Positions 1-7,603 of a stretch of 64,000 nt of DNA are shown one piece after another. The translations under genes and the position numbers were made by a program. Every line of letters begins with the position of its first letter. Position 1 is the first letter of the stretch. The stretch is from Neorhizobium alkalisoli (GTDB lineage: Bacteria > Pseudomonadota > Alphaproteobacteria > Rhizobiales > Rhizobiaceae), in the NCBI RefSeq assembly GCF_007829835.1, contig NZ_VIWP01000002.1, positions 806,001-870,000 on the forward strand, in the 5' to 3' direction. The notes beneath the pieces are model-generated. The model saw only the letters and a program-made list of their open reading frames with translations. It was not told where the DNA came from and searched no databases.

Positions 1-2915
1 CAGGTCGGGGAGCCGCGCTCGACAAAACCGGGCATTTCCCTTTCCCAAGAAAACACCGGACCGACACGCCTGAACCTGTCGAACATGTCGTTCAGCCCCT
101 TGCCCTCGAACAGTTCGTGCAGCGGATAGGCCACGTGACGTCCGAACACACCGGCGACCCTGTCGCTCGCCTGGAACCCGCCAACAAGGCGATCGAGCCA
201 AGCCGAAGACGCTGGGCAGGCATCCTGCGTAATGATCGCGACGACATCGCCGAGTGCCATGTCGATTCCCATATTACGCGTCTTGCCGTGTCCAAACTCG
301 CTGCTTGAAATGGAATGCAGCTTGATTGGATGTTTGCGCGATTTTTCTTCCAAGATGCTCAGCGTCTCATCCGTCGAGCCCGAGTCGATCACGACGATTT
401 CGAAACGCTCATCCATCTTCTGCGCCACAACCGCGTCCATTACCGTATCGAATTCGGGACCGGCATTGTAAGTCGGGATGAATATCGACACTTTGGGCCG
501 CTCGTATAATGCCGGCGCTGCGAGACGCTGCTGAGCATCAGCGACGAGCGACGAGACGAGTGGCGCAACATCGAGCGCACCACTTCCCGTAACTTTCTCG
601 CGAATGGCGTTAGCAACGATTTCGCCCGAACGTTCCCAGCTTGCGGTCTCAAGAAAGGACTTTGCGTTCTCGACAAGAGCCTTGCGCTCATCAGGATTGC
701 TCAAAAGCAGCTCAAGCGAGTCCGCAACAGCATGCACGGACGGTGCAGAGAACCAAACCGATCCTTCCTGATATGCGGCCCGGGTACTCTCCGTATCGAT
801 CTCCAGGACCGGGAGATCGCATGCCATCATCTCAAGCGGCACGAGCGAATAATTGGTGCATGAGAAGACCATACCGAGATCGGTCTCTTGGTAAAGAACC
901 GCCAGATCCTGCGGCTTTAGCACTCCATGCGCGGTATAGCTGAAGGGCTTTTCGGCGAAATCCAGCTCCTCACCGAAGAAATCGACATGGAACCTCCAGC
1001 CGCGCCGCGCCAGCAGGTCAAGCGCTTCAAGGCCAAGCCTTACGGCCCGCCGCGGTGTATAGGCGCGAGCATAGAACGCTATTCTAGGAAGAGGCGACGT
1101 CTCTGATACCTCGCCAGCGATTTCACGCGAAGGCACAAACTGCTCGAGGCTGTTGGCTGGCACCACGCGGCCAAGGAGATTGTACATCTCCGACTTGCCT
1201 CCTGAAGAGCGGTAAGAGACATATTCGCGCGGCTCAGTCGCGGGCTGGTAGACATCCAGATCCGCACCAAGGTACCAGCAGACTGTGTCCATGCCCGCTC
1301 CCTTGGCTTTGGACTCCAGCCATTTTCCGGCCGTAAGGGCCGTGAACCCGAAATCATAGGTAGCAGACGCCATAAACCGCAATTCACCGGCGGGATGGAA
1401 TTCCGATTCCCAATCCTGGATAAAGTAGAACCGGTGAATGAAGCGCGTCATGCGCGCAACGGGATAAGCTGTCCAGCAATCCGTGGCGATCACGACATCG
1501 CCGGAGATGGCCTCAACGTCGTCGGGAAGGAAGCGCACCACAACACGCGGCGAAACCTGAGTGTACCAAGCACAGATGCGTGCCTTCGCAACCGCCGGAT
1601 AGCCGTGGTTGAAGGCGTTTTGTATCCATATCGTCTGATTGAACCCCTGATCGTCCAGCATCTTCACGAAGCGGAAAATCGTGGTATGCCCGCCCGCGCC
1701 CGGGCCGAAGTCCGGAATGACCCAATGAACCTGCAGGCCCGAACTATTGAACGGGGGCAAATGCTCTTGAAGCGGGAGTGGTGCAGATGCGGAAATTGCC
1801 GGCGTATCCCTGATCCAACGCCGCCCAACTGCATCCTTGTCTTCTATCGCGCAGCGTGCAGGATTGATCAACGCTTCCGGCCGGGCGGCTGGTGCATAAT
1901 AAGAAAGCACCTCATACCCTGTTTTTTGCGGAACGAGGCAAAGCGCACGCTCCAGAGAGTGTGCCAAGGTGCCGTCGATCTGGGCGGCCTCTTCACCGAA
2001 TTCCTCGATGGTCAAGCCGGCTCTGACGATGGGCAACATCGCCTTTGTCCTGAACCAGCACATGGAGCCGGCGGCAAAATGTGAAAGCTGCTCCGGGAGG
2101 TGATCGTCCACCCCAAGTCGGGAAAAGAGTTCCGCTAGAGCGTCCCGGTTTATGCCGTGATCGACGTGTTTCTTTATCTCGAAATAATTGTCGGGATAGA
2201 CAAGGCCAAGCTTATCGTCCTGCTCGAATTTCGCCAGGATACCATTGACCCGCTCATCAGAGCCAACCAGCTGATCCAGCAGATAAGCCCGCCATTTCGA
2301 GCCGAAATGCACATGCGGGCTGAATTTCGTATGAACATGGCACCATATGTCATGTTCTTCGAGCACATCCTCGAGGCCGACAAACAGAGGAGCAAGGTCA
2401 CGCCCCTGGTTCGGCACCAGACGGACCTCGACTTGAACGTGAGCGGGAAGGACGTCACGCGCGAATTCTTCAGCGGCAGCAACATCGACCTTCCGGACAA
2501 CCGTTATGTATAGCTTGTAGTGAAGTTTCAGATCAGAAAGATACGAAAACAGCTCAGGCAAAAGCGACAGATAGAAGGCGTGGCAATGAATTGCGACTGA
2601 ACCAACGGAGGCCTTTTGTGTCGTTTCTACCAGAGAGAACGAATGCTGTGGCCGGGTTAAATTCCCAGCCGCCCTTCCGGTTTTCTCGAAGTGCAATAGC
2701 GGACTGACCGTTGCATCTTCGCCTCCAAGGTAGGTTTCCTTGTAAAAATAGGTATCGAAATCAACAGATGCGTTTCGGTTTTCTTTCCAGCCCCACGTGT
2801 TGAAATGTTCCAACGCCGAGGCGCCCCAATGGGCCAAGTCAGGATACATCCGTACATAATAATTCTCGTCGAAATGCATACCAGTACTCGCGTCTTCGTT
2901 TAATTTTGCAGCCAT
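1..2915 (-). CDS. Multidomain glycosyltransferase (RgpF + WsaF/GT4 + GT2), C-terminus beyond window
   Basis: The reading frame is open from ATG 2915 to the left edge, giving 971 codons with the C-terminus missing. Residues 15-90 hold two copies of a short motif (YYVRMYPDL...HFNTWGWKE, then FDTYFYKETY...LHFEKTG) common at the N-terminus of rhizobial surface-glycan enzymes. Residues about 105-345 resemble the rhamnan-synthesis F domain (VPNQGRDLAPLF, FAAGSMCWF). Residues about 385-720 resemble the WsaF-type GT4 rhamnosyltransferase (VIPDFGPGAGGH, FYFIQDWESEFHPAG, PLEMMACDLPVLE). From about residue 755 a GT2 domain begins (VSIFIPTYNAG, GHGKTRNMG, ITQDACP). It probably adds rhamnose or related sugars from dTDP-L-rhamnose, which the same gene run makes. 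An in-frame ATG at 2933 is an alternative start. The stop of the upstream TPR gene lies 45 bases away. Linkage and acceptor are unknown. Confidence 0.85.
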   Translation of the reverse strand, partial: MAAKLNEDASTGMHFDENYYVRMYPDLAHWGASALEHFNTWGWKENRNASVDFDTYFYKETYLGGEDATVSPLLHFEKTGRAAGNLTRPQHSFSLVETTQKASVGSVAIHCHAFYLSLLPELFSYLSDLKLHYKLYITVVRKVDVAAAEEFARDVLPAHVQVEVRLVPNQGRDLAPLFVGLEDVLEEHDIWCHVHTKFSPHVHFGSKWRAYLLDQLVGSDERVNGILAKFEQDDKLGLVYPDNYFEIKKHVDHGINRDALAELFSRLGVDDHLPEQLSHFAAGSMCWFRTKAMLPIVRAGLTIEEFGEEAAQIDGTLAHSLERALCLVPQKTGYEVLSYYAPAARPEALINPARCAIEDKDAVGRRWIRDTPAISASAPLPLQEHLPPFNSSGLQVHWVIPDFGPGAGGHTTIFRFVKMLDDQGFNQTIWIQNAFNHGYPAVAKARICAWYTQVSPRVVVRFLPDDVEAISGDVVIATDCWTAYPVARMTRFIHRFYFIQDWESEFHPAGELRFMASATYDFGFTALTAGKWLESKAKGAGMDTVCWYLGADLDVYQPATEPREYVSYRSSGGKSEMYNLLGRVVPANSLEQFVPSREIAGEVSETSPLPRIAFYARAYTPRRAVRLGLEALDLLARRGWRFHVDFFGEELDFAEKPFSYTAHGVLKPQDLAVLYQETDLGMVFSCTNYSLVPLEMMACDLPVLEIDTESTRAAYQEGSVWFSAPSVHAVADSLELLLSNPDERKALVENAKSFLETASWERSGEIVANAIREKVTGSGALDVAPLVSSLVADAQQRLAAPALYERPKVSIFIPTYNAGPEFDTVMDAVVAQKMDERFEIVVIDSGSTDETLSILEEKSRKHPIKLHSISSSEFGHGKTRNMGIDMALGDVVAIITQDACPASSAWLDRLVGGFQASDRVAGVFGRHVAYPLHELFEGKGLNDMFDRFRRVGPVFSWEREMPGFVERGSPT

Positions 2916-2960
2916 GCCGCACCAAATTCCCATCCGAATAATCGGATTATCTCTATGCGA

Positions 2961-3995
2961 TTAGTCCGCTGCCAGCGCGCGCGCCTCATCTTCGAGAAGC
3001 CGTGCTTGCGGAGCGTCTCCGGCTTTTTCCAGGGCTGCAGAACGCGCAAGGAAATCGCGCTCGAATTTGCCGGCGAGCTGATGAGGCAGACTGCGGCTGA
3101 CACGATCGCGCTTTACATCGATCGCAGTACGGGCCGAAGCCAATTCCGGACGCACATTCGCGGCGAACAAGGCTGCTCCAGCTTCGAATGCCAAGGCAAA
3201 TTGGCTCACAGAAACCAGCTCACTTACCAGGCTGGCCTGCAGCTCGAATGGTGCGCCCTCTGATATATTGGTCTCCAGATCGTTACGAAGCGACTGGAGT
3301 GCCTTGTCGTGTGCCCCGGTTTCGATGTGAAGTGACCGCAAAGCTCTGGAAGCAGAGCCTCCGAAACCTTCGGCTACCAATTCTGTATATAGAACCAGTG
3401 CATCATCATATCGCTGGATGACTTGATAGACCTGCGCCTTGACAAACTTGAGCGGCAAAGATGCCGCTTCAGAGGCTTCAATTATGGTCAGCGCCTTTGT
3501 CAATCGGCCGTTTCGCAGGGCAGCTGCAAGATCGGCTTGAGCACGCTCGCCGATCTCGACCCCGCTGACATCGACCATAGGTCCGGCCGGCACATTGATC
3601 CCCAATGCAGACAGTTCCCTCCGCGCATCTTTGCCAATGGCCCCAAAGGAACCAAGGCGCGCGGCATGGCGGTATGCAGAGATGGCCTTCCCCTTGGCAC
3701 CCTGCATTTTTAGCGCATGCCCCAGATGCAGATAGGCATCTGCATCCAGCGGATCATCGAGCGTAGCTTGGCCATATGCCCGTTCGGCTTGCGCCAGCAG
3801 ACCCTGCTCCTTTAGGGAATGCCCGAACTGTATCCGGATAGCGATATCCGCAGGCCGCAACCGGAGTGCATTTTCGTAATGCGCAGATGCCTCTACCCAT
3901 CGTCTTTCGGCATTGGCGGCATTTCCCAGACGCACCGAGGCTTCGAATTCTCCTTCGGTCTGACCGGGTTTCTTTTTGCGCTTAAAGAATATCAT
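2961..3995 (-). CDS. TPR-repeat protein of the polysaccharide cluster
   Basis: This is a 344-residue protein without a signal peptide; it opens with a lysine-rich stretch (MIFFKRKKKPGQ). Residues about 20-125 contain at least three TPR units, including GHSLKEQGLLAQAERAY and YLHLGHALKMQGAKGKAI. The second half is alpha-helical in appearance but not recognisable. The TPR block closely resembles the N-terminus of the glycosyltransferase at 7604-10297, so the two proteins probably share a docking or organising role in the same assembly machinery. It sits between rfbA (80-base gap) and the large three-module glycosyltransferase, almost certainly in one transcription unit. No catalytic motif is visible, and a scaffolding role is inference. 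Confidence 0.8.
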   Translation of the reverse strand: MIFFKRKKKPGQTEGEFEASVRLGNAANAERRWVEASAHYENALRLRPADIAIRIQFGHSLKEQGLLAQAERAYGQATLDDPLDADAYLHLGHALKMQGAKGKAISAYRHAARLGSFGAIGKDARRELSALGINVPAGPMVDVSGVEIGERAQADLAAALRNGRLTKALTIIEASEAASLPLKFVKAQVYQVIQRYDDALVLYTELVAEGFGGSASRALRSLHIETGAHDKALQSLRNDLETNISEGAPFELQASLVSELVSVSQFALAFEAGAALFAANVRPELASARTAIDVKRDRVSRSLPHQLAGKFERDFLARSAALEKAGDAPQARLLEDEARALAAD

Positions 3996-4075
3996 CTCTT
4001 ACAGAGCCGCCGTACTGGTTCAAATGCAATATGTATTGCTGCAAGCGATATCGTCGAATTGCTTGCAGCAGATTT

Positions 4076-4948
4076 TCACGTATTTTCGCGTAGGATAGCC
4101 AGAAGGTACTTTCCGTATTCGCTCTTCCCGTGCTTCTTCCCCAGAGCTTCGAGCTGGGATCCGTCAATAAACCCCTGACGATATGCAACTTCCTCGGGGC
4201 TGTTGATCTTGATGCCCTGTCGTTTCTGCAATGTAGCAACGAAATCACCGGCTTCCAGCAGACTATCGGGCGTCCCCGTATCAAGCCACGCATAACCGCG
4301 CCCCATCTGCTCGACGCTCAGCTGACCACGTTCGAGATAAACCCGGTTGACATCAGTAATCTCAAGCTCTCCACGCGGAGACGGCTTGAGATTGGCGGCA
4401 ATATCAACCACCTGGTTATCGTAGAAATAAAGGCCGGTAACCGCCCAGTTTGAACGCGGCTTTACCGGCTTTTCTTCAATCGACACAGCCTTCATCGCCT
4501 TGTCGAACTCCACGACGCCGTAACGTTCAGGATCATGGACGTGATAGGCGAACACGGTTGCACCATCTTCGCGAGCGGCCGCGTTCTTGAAAAGGTCGGT
4601 GATGCCGTGGCCGTAAAAGATATTGTCACCCAGAATGAGGCAGGACGGGTCGGAGCCCACGAAATCGGCGCCAATGATATAGGCCTGCGCCAGTCCGTCC
4701 GGCGACGGCTGCTCGGCGTAAGAGAGTGAGATACCCCAAGCGGAACCATCGCCAAGCAGGCGCTGGAAATTCGGCAGATCATGAGGAGTCGATATGATAA
4801 GAATATCGCGAATTCCCGCCAACATGAGTGTCGACAGCGGATAGTAGATCATCGGCTTGTCGTAAACCGGCATGAGCTGCTTCGAAGTGACAAGCGTCAT
4901 CGGGTGCAGACGCGTCCCACTTCCGCCAGCCAGAATGATACCCTTCAT
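4076..4948 (-). CDS. rfbA: Glucose-1-phosphate thymidylyltransferase (RmlA/RfbA)
   Basis: This enzyme couples dTTP and glucose-1-phosphate to dTDP-glucose, the first step of dTDP-L-rhamnose synthesis, in the cytoplasm. The 290-residue product is the normal family length. It opens with the nucleotide-binding loop [14 protein letters not shown] and continues with [27 protein letters not shown] and SIEEKP, all diagnostic for RmlA. The start is set at ATG 4948 because the nucleotidyltransferase core begins at MKGIILAGG; an in-frame TTG at 4963 would add five residues. It follows rfbD on the minus strand with a gap of about 30 bases and precedes the TPR gene. No truncation or missing catalytic residue was noticed. 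Confidence 0.97.
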   Translation of the reverse strand: MKGIILAGGSGTRLHPMTLVTSKQLMPVYDKPMIYYPLSTLMLAGIRDILIISTPHDLPNFQRLLGDGSAWGISLSYAEQPSPDGLAQAYIIGADFVGSDPSCLILGDNIFYGHGITDLFKNAAAREDGATVFAYHVHDPERYGVVEFDKAMKAVSIEEKPVKPRSNWAVTGLYFYDNQVVDIAANLKPSPRGELEITDVNRVYLERGQLSVEQMGRGYAWLDTGTPDSLLEAGDFVATLQKRQGIKINSPEEVAYRQGFIDGSQLEALGKKHGKSEYGKYLLAILRENT

Positions 4949-4978
4949 GTGATCAAGTCCCAATTTTTTGTTGTAGCT

Positions 4979-5869
4979 TTACGCTGAAAGAAAACGACGG
5001 ACGATGTCGGAGGTAGAGCTTTGCCAGGTCGGCATAATGACGCCATGTGCGACAGCAAGTTTACCGCAATCGAGGCGCGAATTCTTCGGCCGCCTGGCCG
5101 GCGTCGGATATTCTGCCGTCGTGATCGGATGGACCTGTGCAACCGGGCCGTCATTTTCCCGGGATGCCGAGAAAATCTCCGCAGCAAAGTCTGCCCAGGA
5201 AGCGTCTCCGGTTCCGGTCATGTGGAAGATACCGCGCATGCTTGCGGCATCCGAAGCAAGGAGATTATCCGCCACCTTGATGACAGCATCCGCGATGTCC
5301 AGAGCCGAGGTCGGATTACCGATCTGATCGGCGACAACATTGAGATCGTCACGGGTCTCGGCAAGACGAAGCATCGTTTTCAGGAAGTTTTTGCCGTAAG
5401 CGCTATAGACCCAGGCGGTTCTCAAGATGGCATGGTCTGCACCAGAAGACGCCAAAAGACGCTCACCTTCGAGCTTCGTGCGGCCATAAGCTCCCAAGGG
5501 GTTGACCGGATCATCCTCCAGATAGGCCGATGTTTTTTCCCCGTCGAACACATAGTCGGTGGACAAGTGTACCACCGGAATGCCAAGCGCCTTTGCGACA
5601 CGGCCGACTTCACCGACAGCAGCGGCGTTGATCGCAAAGGCATTAGCCTCATCAGTCTCAGCCTGGTCAACGGCAGTATAGGCAGCACATGAGATAATGG
5701 CATCCGGATTGGCCGAAATCAGTGCCGCCTCGACGGTCTCGATCCTGCCAAGGTCCAAGGTCGGCCGCCCTACCGGAATTATCTGCAACTCGGGATGTTG
5801 GGCGCTACGCTCAATCAGCGAGCGCACCACCTGGCCCTCCAGGCCTGTCACCGCATAACGCTTGGCCAT
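4979..5869 (-). CDS. rfbD: dTDP-4-dehydrorhamnose reductase (RmlD/RfbD)
   Basis: This enzyme reduces dTDP-4-keto-L-rhamnose to dTDP-L-rhamnose with NAD(P)H, the last step of the pathway. The product is 296 residues in the extended SDR fold. Visible features are the N-terminal nucleotide loop VTGLEGQVVRSL, where the usual third glycine is replaced by valine, then CAAYTAVDQAE, STDYVFDG and the catalytic YGRTK. The ATG at 5869 shares its A with the TGA stop of rfbB (TGATG), so the two genes are probably translationally coupled. A GTG one codon upstream is also in frame. The substituted glycine is conservative and the enzyme is expected to work. Confidence 0.95.
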   Translation of the reverse strand: MAKRYAVTGLEGQVVRSLIERSAQHPELQIIPVGRPTLDLGRIETVEAALISANPDAIISCAAYTAVDQAETDEANAFAINAAAVGEVGRVAKALGIPVVHLSTDYVFDGEKTSAYLEDDPVNPLGAYGRTKLEGERLLASSGADHAILRTAWVYSAYGKNFLKTMLRLAETRDDLNVVADQIGNPTSALDIADAVIKVADNLLASDAASMRGIFHMTGTGDASWADFAAEIFSASRENDGPVAQVHPITTAEYPTPARRPKNSRLDCGKLAVAHGVIMPTWQSSTSDIVRRFLSA

Positions 5870-6930
5870 CACTTCACTCCGGGCGTAGCAAGCAGTCCAA
5901 GCCTGCTGCCGTCATAGCCCTTGCGCAACGGCGCCCACCACCATTCGTTTTCAAGGTACCATTTTACGGTCTTTTCGATGCCGGTATCAAAATTCTCCTG
6001 GGCTTTCCAACCGAGTTCATTCTCCAGCTTCGTGGCGTCAATGGCGTATCGAGCGTCGTGGCCGGGCCGATCTGTCACGTAGGAAATCAGACTTTCATGC
6101 TTGGTCGACTTGGCACGAAAGCCATCCATGAGAGCGCAGACTCGCGTCACGACATCGATGTTTCGGCGTTCGTTACGTCCGCCAACATTATAGGTCTCGC
6201 CTATACGACCGCGCTCGGCAATCAAGTCGAGAGCACGCGCGTGATCTTCGACATAAAGCCAGTCACGAATATTCGCACCATTGCCATAAACGGGAAGCGG
6301 CTTGCCCTCCAATGCGTTCAGGATGATGAGAGGGATAAGCTTTTCCGGGAAGTGATAAGGACCGTAATTGTTCGAGCAGTTCGAAACGACGACAGGCATT
6401 CCATATGTCCGTGCCCAGGCTTTGGCGAGATGGTCCGAAGCGGCCTTGGACGCAGAATAGGGTGAGGACGGATCGTAAGGCGTTTCCTCGGTGAAAAGAC
6501 CTTCATCGCCGAGCGAACCATAGACCTCGTCCGTCGAGACATGCAGGAAGCGGAAAGCGTCCTTGCGATCCGCGGCCAAACCACTCCAGTAGTGCCGAGC
6601 CGCTTCGAGAAGCGTAAAGGAGCCGATCACATTCGTCTCGACGAAATCACGTGCACCGGTGATCGACCGATCGACGTGGCTTTCAGCTGCAAGATGCATC
6701 ACCCTGTCTGGCTGGAAGCTGTCGAACGCCTCCTGCATAGCCGACCGATCGCAGATATCGGCCTTCAGGAACCGGTGCAGCGGATTATTGTCCACAGTCG
6801 ACAGGGAGGCCATATTGCCGGCATAGGTCAGCTTGTCGACGGTCAGAACCTCATAGCCCTTAACGCTGACGAGATGCCTTACGACCGCGGACCCGATGAA
6901 TCCGGCTCCGCCGGTAACGATTACACGCAT
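5869..6930 (-). CDS. rfbB: dTDP-glucose 4,6-dehydratase (RmlB/RfbB)
   Basis: This enzyme converts dTDP-glucose to dTDP-4-keto-6-deoxyglucose, the second step of dTDP-rhamnose synthesis, using tightly bound NAD+. The 353-residue product has the Rossmann loop [10 protein letters not shown] at its N-terminus, [12 protein letters not shown], the catalytic STDEVYG, the YSASK Tyr-Lys pair, and GETYNVGG further on. The start is ATG 6930, preceded by a GGAGAA ribosome-binding site. An upstream in-frame start at 6948 would only add six unrelated residues and overlap the end of rfbC. It is 18 bases downstream of rfbC and overlaps rfbD by one base. Confidence 0.97.
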   Translation of the reverse strand: MRVIVTGGAGFIGSAVVRHLVSVKGYEVLTVDKLTYAGNMASLSTVDNNPLHRFLKADICDRSAMQEAFDSFQPDRVMHLAAESHVDRSITGARDFVETNVIGSFTLLEAARHYWSGLAADRKDAFRFLHVSTDEVYGSLGDEGLFTEETPYDPSSPYSASKAASDHLAKAWARTYGMPVVVSNCSNNYGPYHFPEKLIPLIILNALEGKPLPVYGNGANIRDWLYVEDHARALDLIAERGRIGETYNVGGRNERRNIDVVTRVCALMDGFRAKSTKHESLISYVTDRPGHDARYAIDATKLENELGWKAQENFDTGIEKTVKWYLENEWWWAPLRKGYDGSRLGLLATPGVK

Positions 6931-6948
6931 GCTTGTTCTCCGGCCCAA

Positions 6949-7512
6949 TCAGACGTCATAAACAAAGGCAGTGCCGAGATCGACAAGCCGCGGCTGGACC
7001 TTGTCCTTGGCCGAAAGGATCGCCGTCTGCGCATCGACGGGCCACTCGATGCCAAGCTCCGGATCATTCCACAAAAGGCCGCGATCGTGATCGGGGCTGT
7101 AGTAGTCGGTAACCTTGTAGGAAATGATGCTGTTGGGCTCGAGCGTGCAGAAGCCATGGGCAAAACCTGGCGGCACCCAGAGCTGGTGGCCATTATCAGC
7201 AGTCAATTCAGCCTTTACATGCTGCCCGTAGGTAGGGGAGCCTTCGCGAATATCGACAGCGACGTCGAGGATCGCACCAGCAATACACCGGACAAGCTTG
7301 CCTTGAGCGCGCGGGTTAAGCTGGAAATGAAGCCCTCGGACAGTACCTACCTCGGCAGAAAGCGACTGATTATCCTGGATAAGCTGCCACCCGCCCACGT
7401 TCTCGGCGAACATGTCCTGACGAAACGTTTCGGAAAAATACCCGCGGTTGTCGCCTATCCTTTTCGGAGCAATGAGGACTACTTCGGAAATCGCCGTTTT
7501 TTGAAACTGCAT
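6949..7512 (-). CDS. rfbC: dTDP-4-dehydrorhamnose 3,5-epimerase (RmlC/RfbC)
   Basis: This enzyme inverts C3 and C5 of dTDP-4-keto-6-deoxyglucose, the third step of dTDP-L-rhamnose synthesis. Starting at ATG 7512 gives 187 residues, the usual RmlC size, with the cupin-fold signatures RGYFSETFRQD, VRGLHFQLNP (catalytic His62), VDIREGSPTYGQ and WVPPGFAHGFCTL. The reading frame stays open upstream to 7644, but that extension has no family similarity, so the MQFQKTAI start is preferred. It lies 91 bases after the 897-residue glycosyltransferase gene and heads the run of four rhamnose genes. Confidence 0.96.
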   Translation of the reverse strand: MQFQKTAISEVVLIAPKRIGDNRGYFSETFRQDMFAENVGGWQLIQDNQSLSAEVGTVRGLHFQLNPRAQGKLVRCIAGAILDVAVDIREGSPTYGQHVKAELTADNGHQLWVPPGFAHGFCTLEPNSIISYKVTDYYSPDHDRGLLWNDPELGIEWPVDAQTAILSAKDKVQPRLVDLGTAFVYDV

Positions 7513-7603
7513 TCTGCGGGCCTTGAACTTTAATACGGACAGGGCTTTGCTCATACCAAGGTGGTGGGATGCACGCAATGTCTCCAAACAAGTCGAATCT
7601 GAC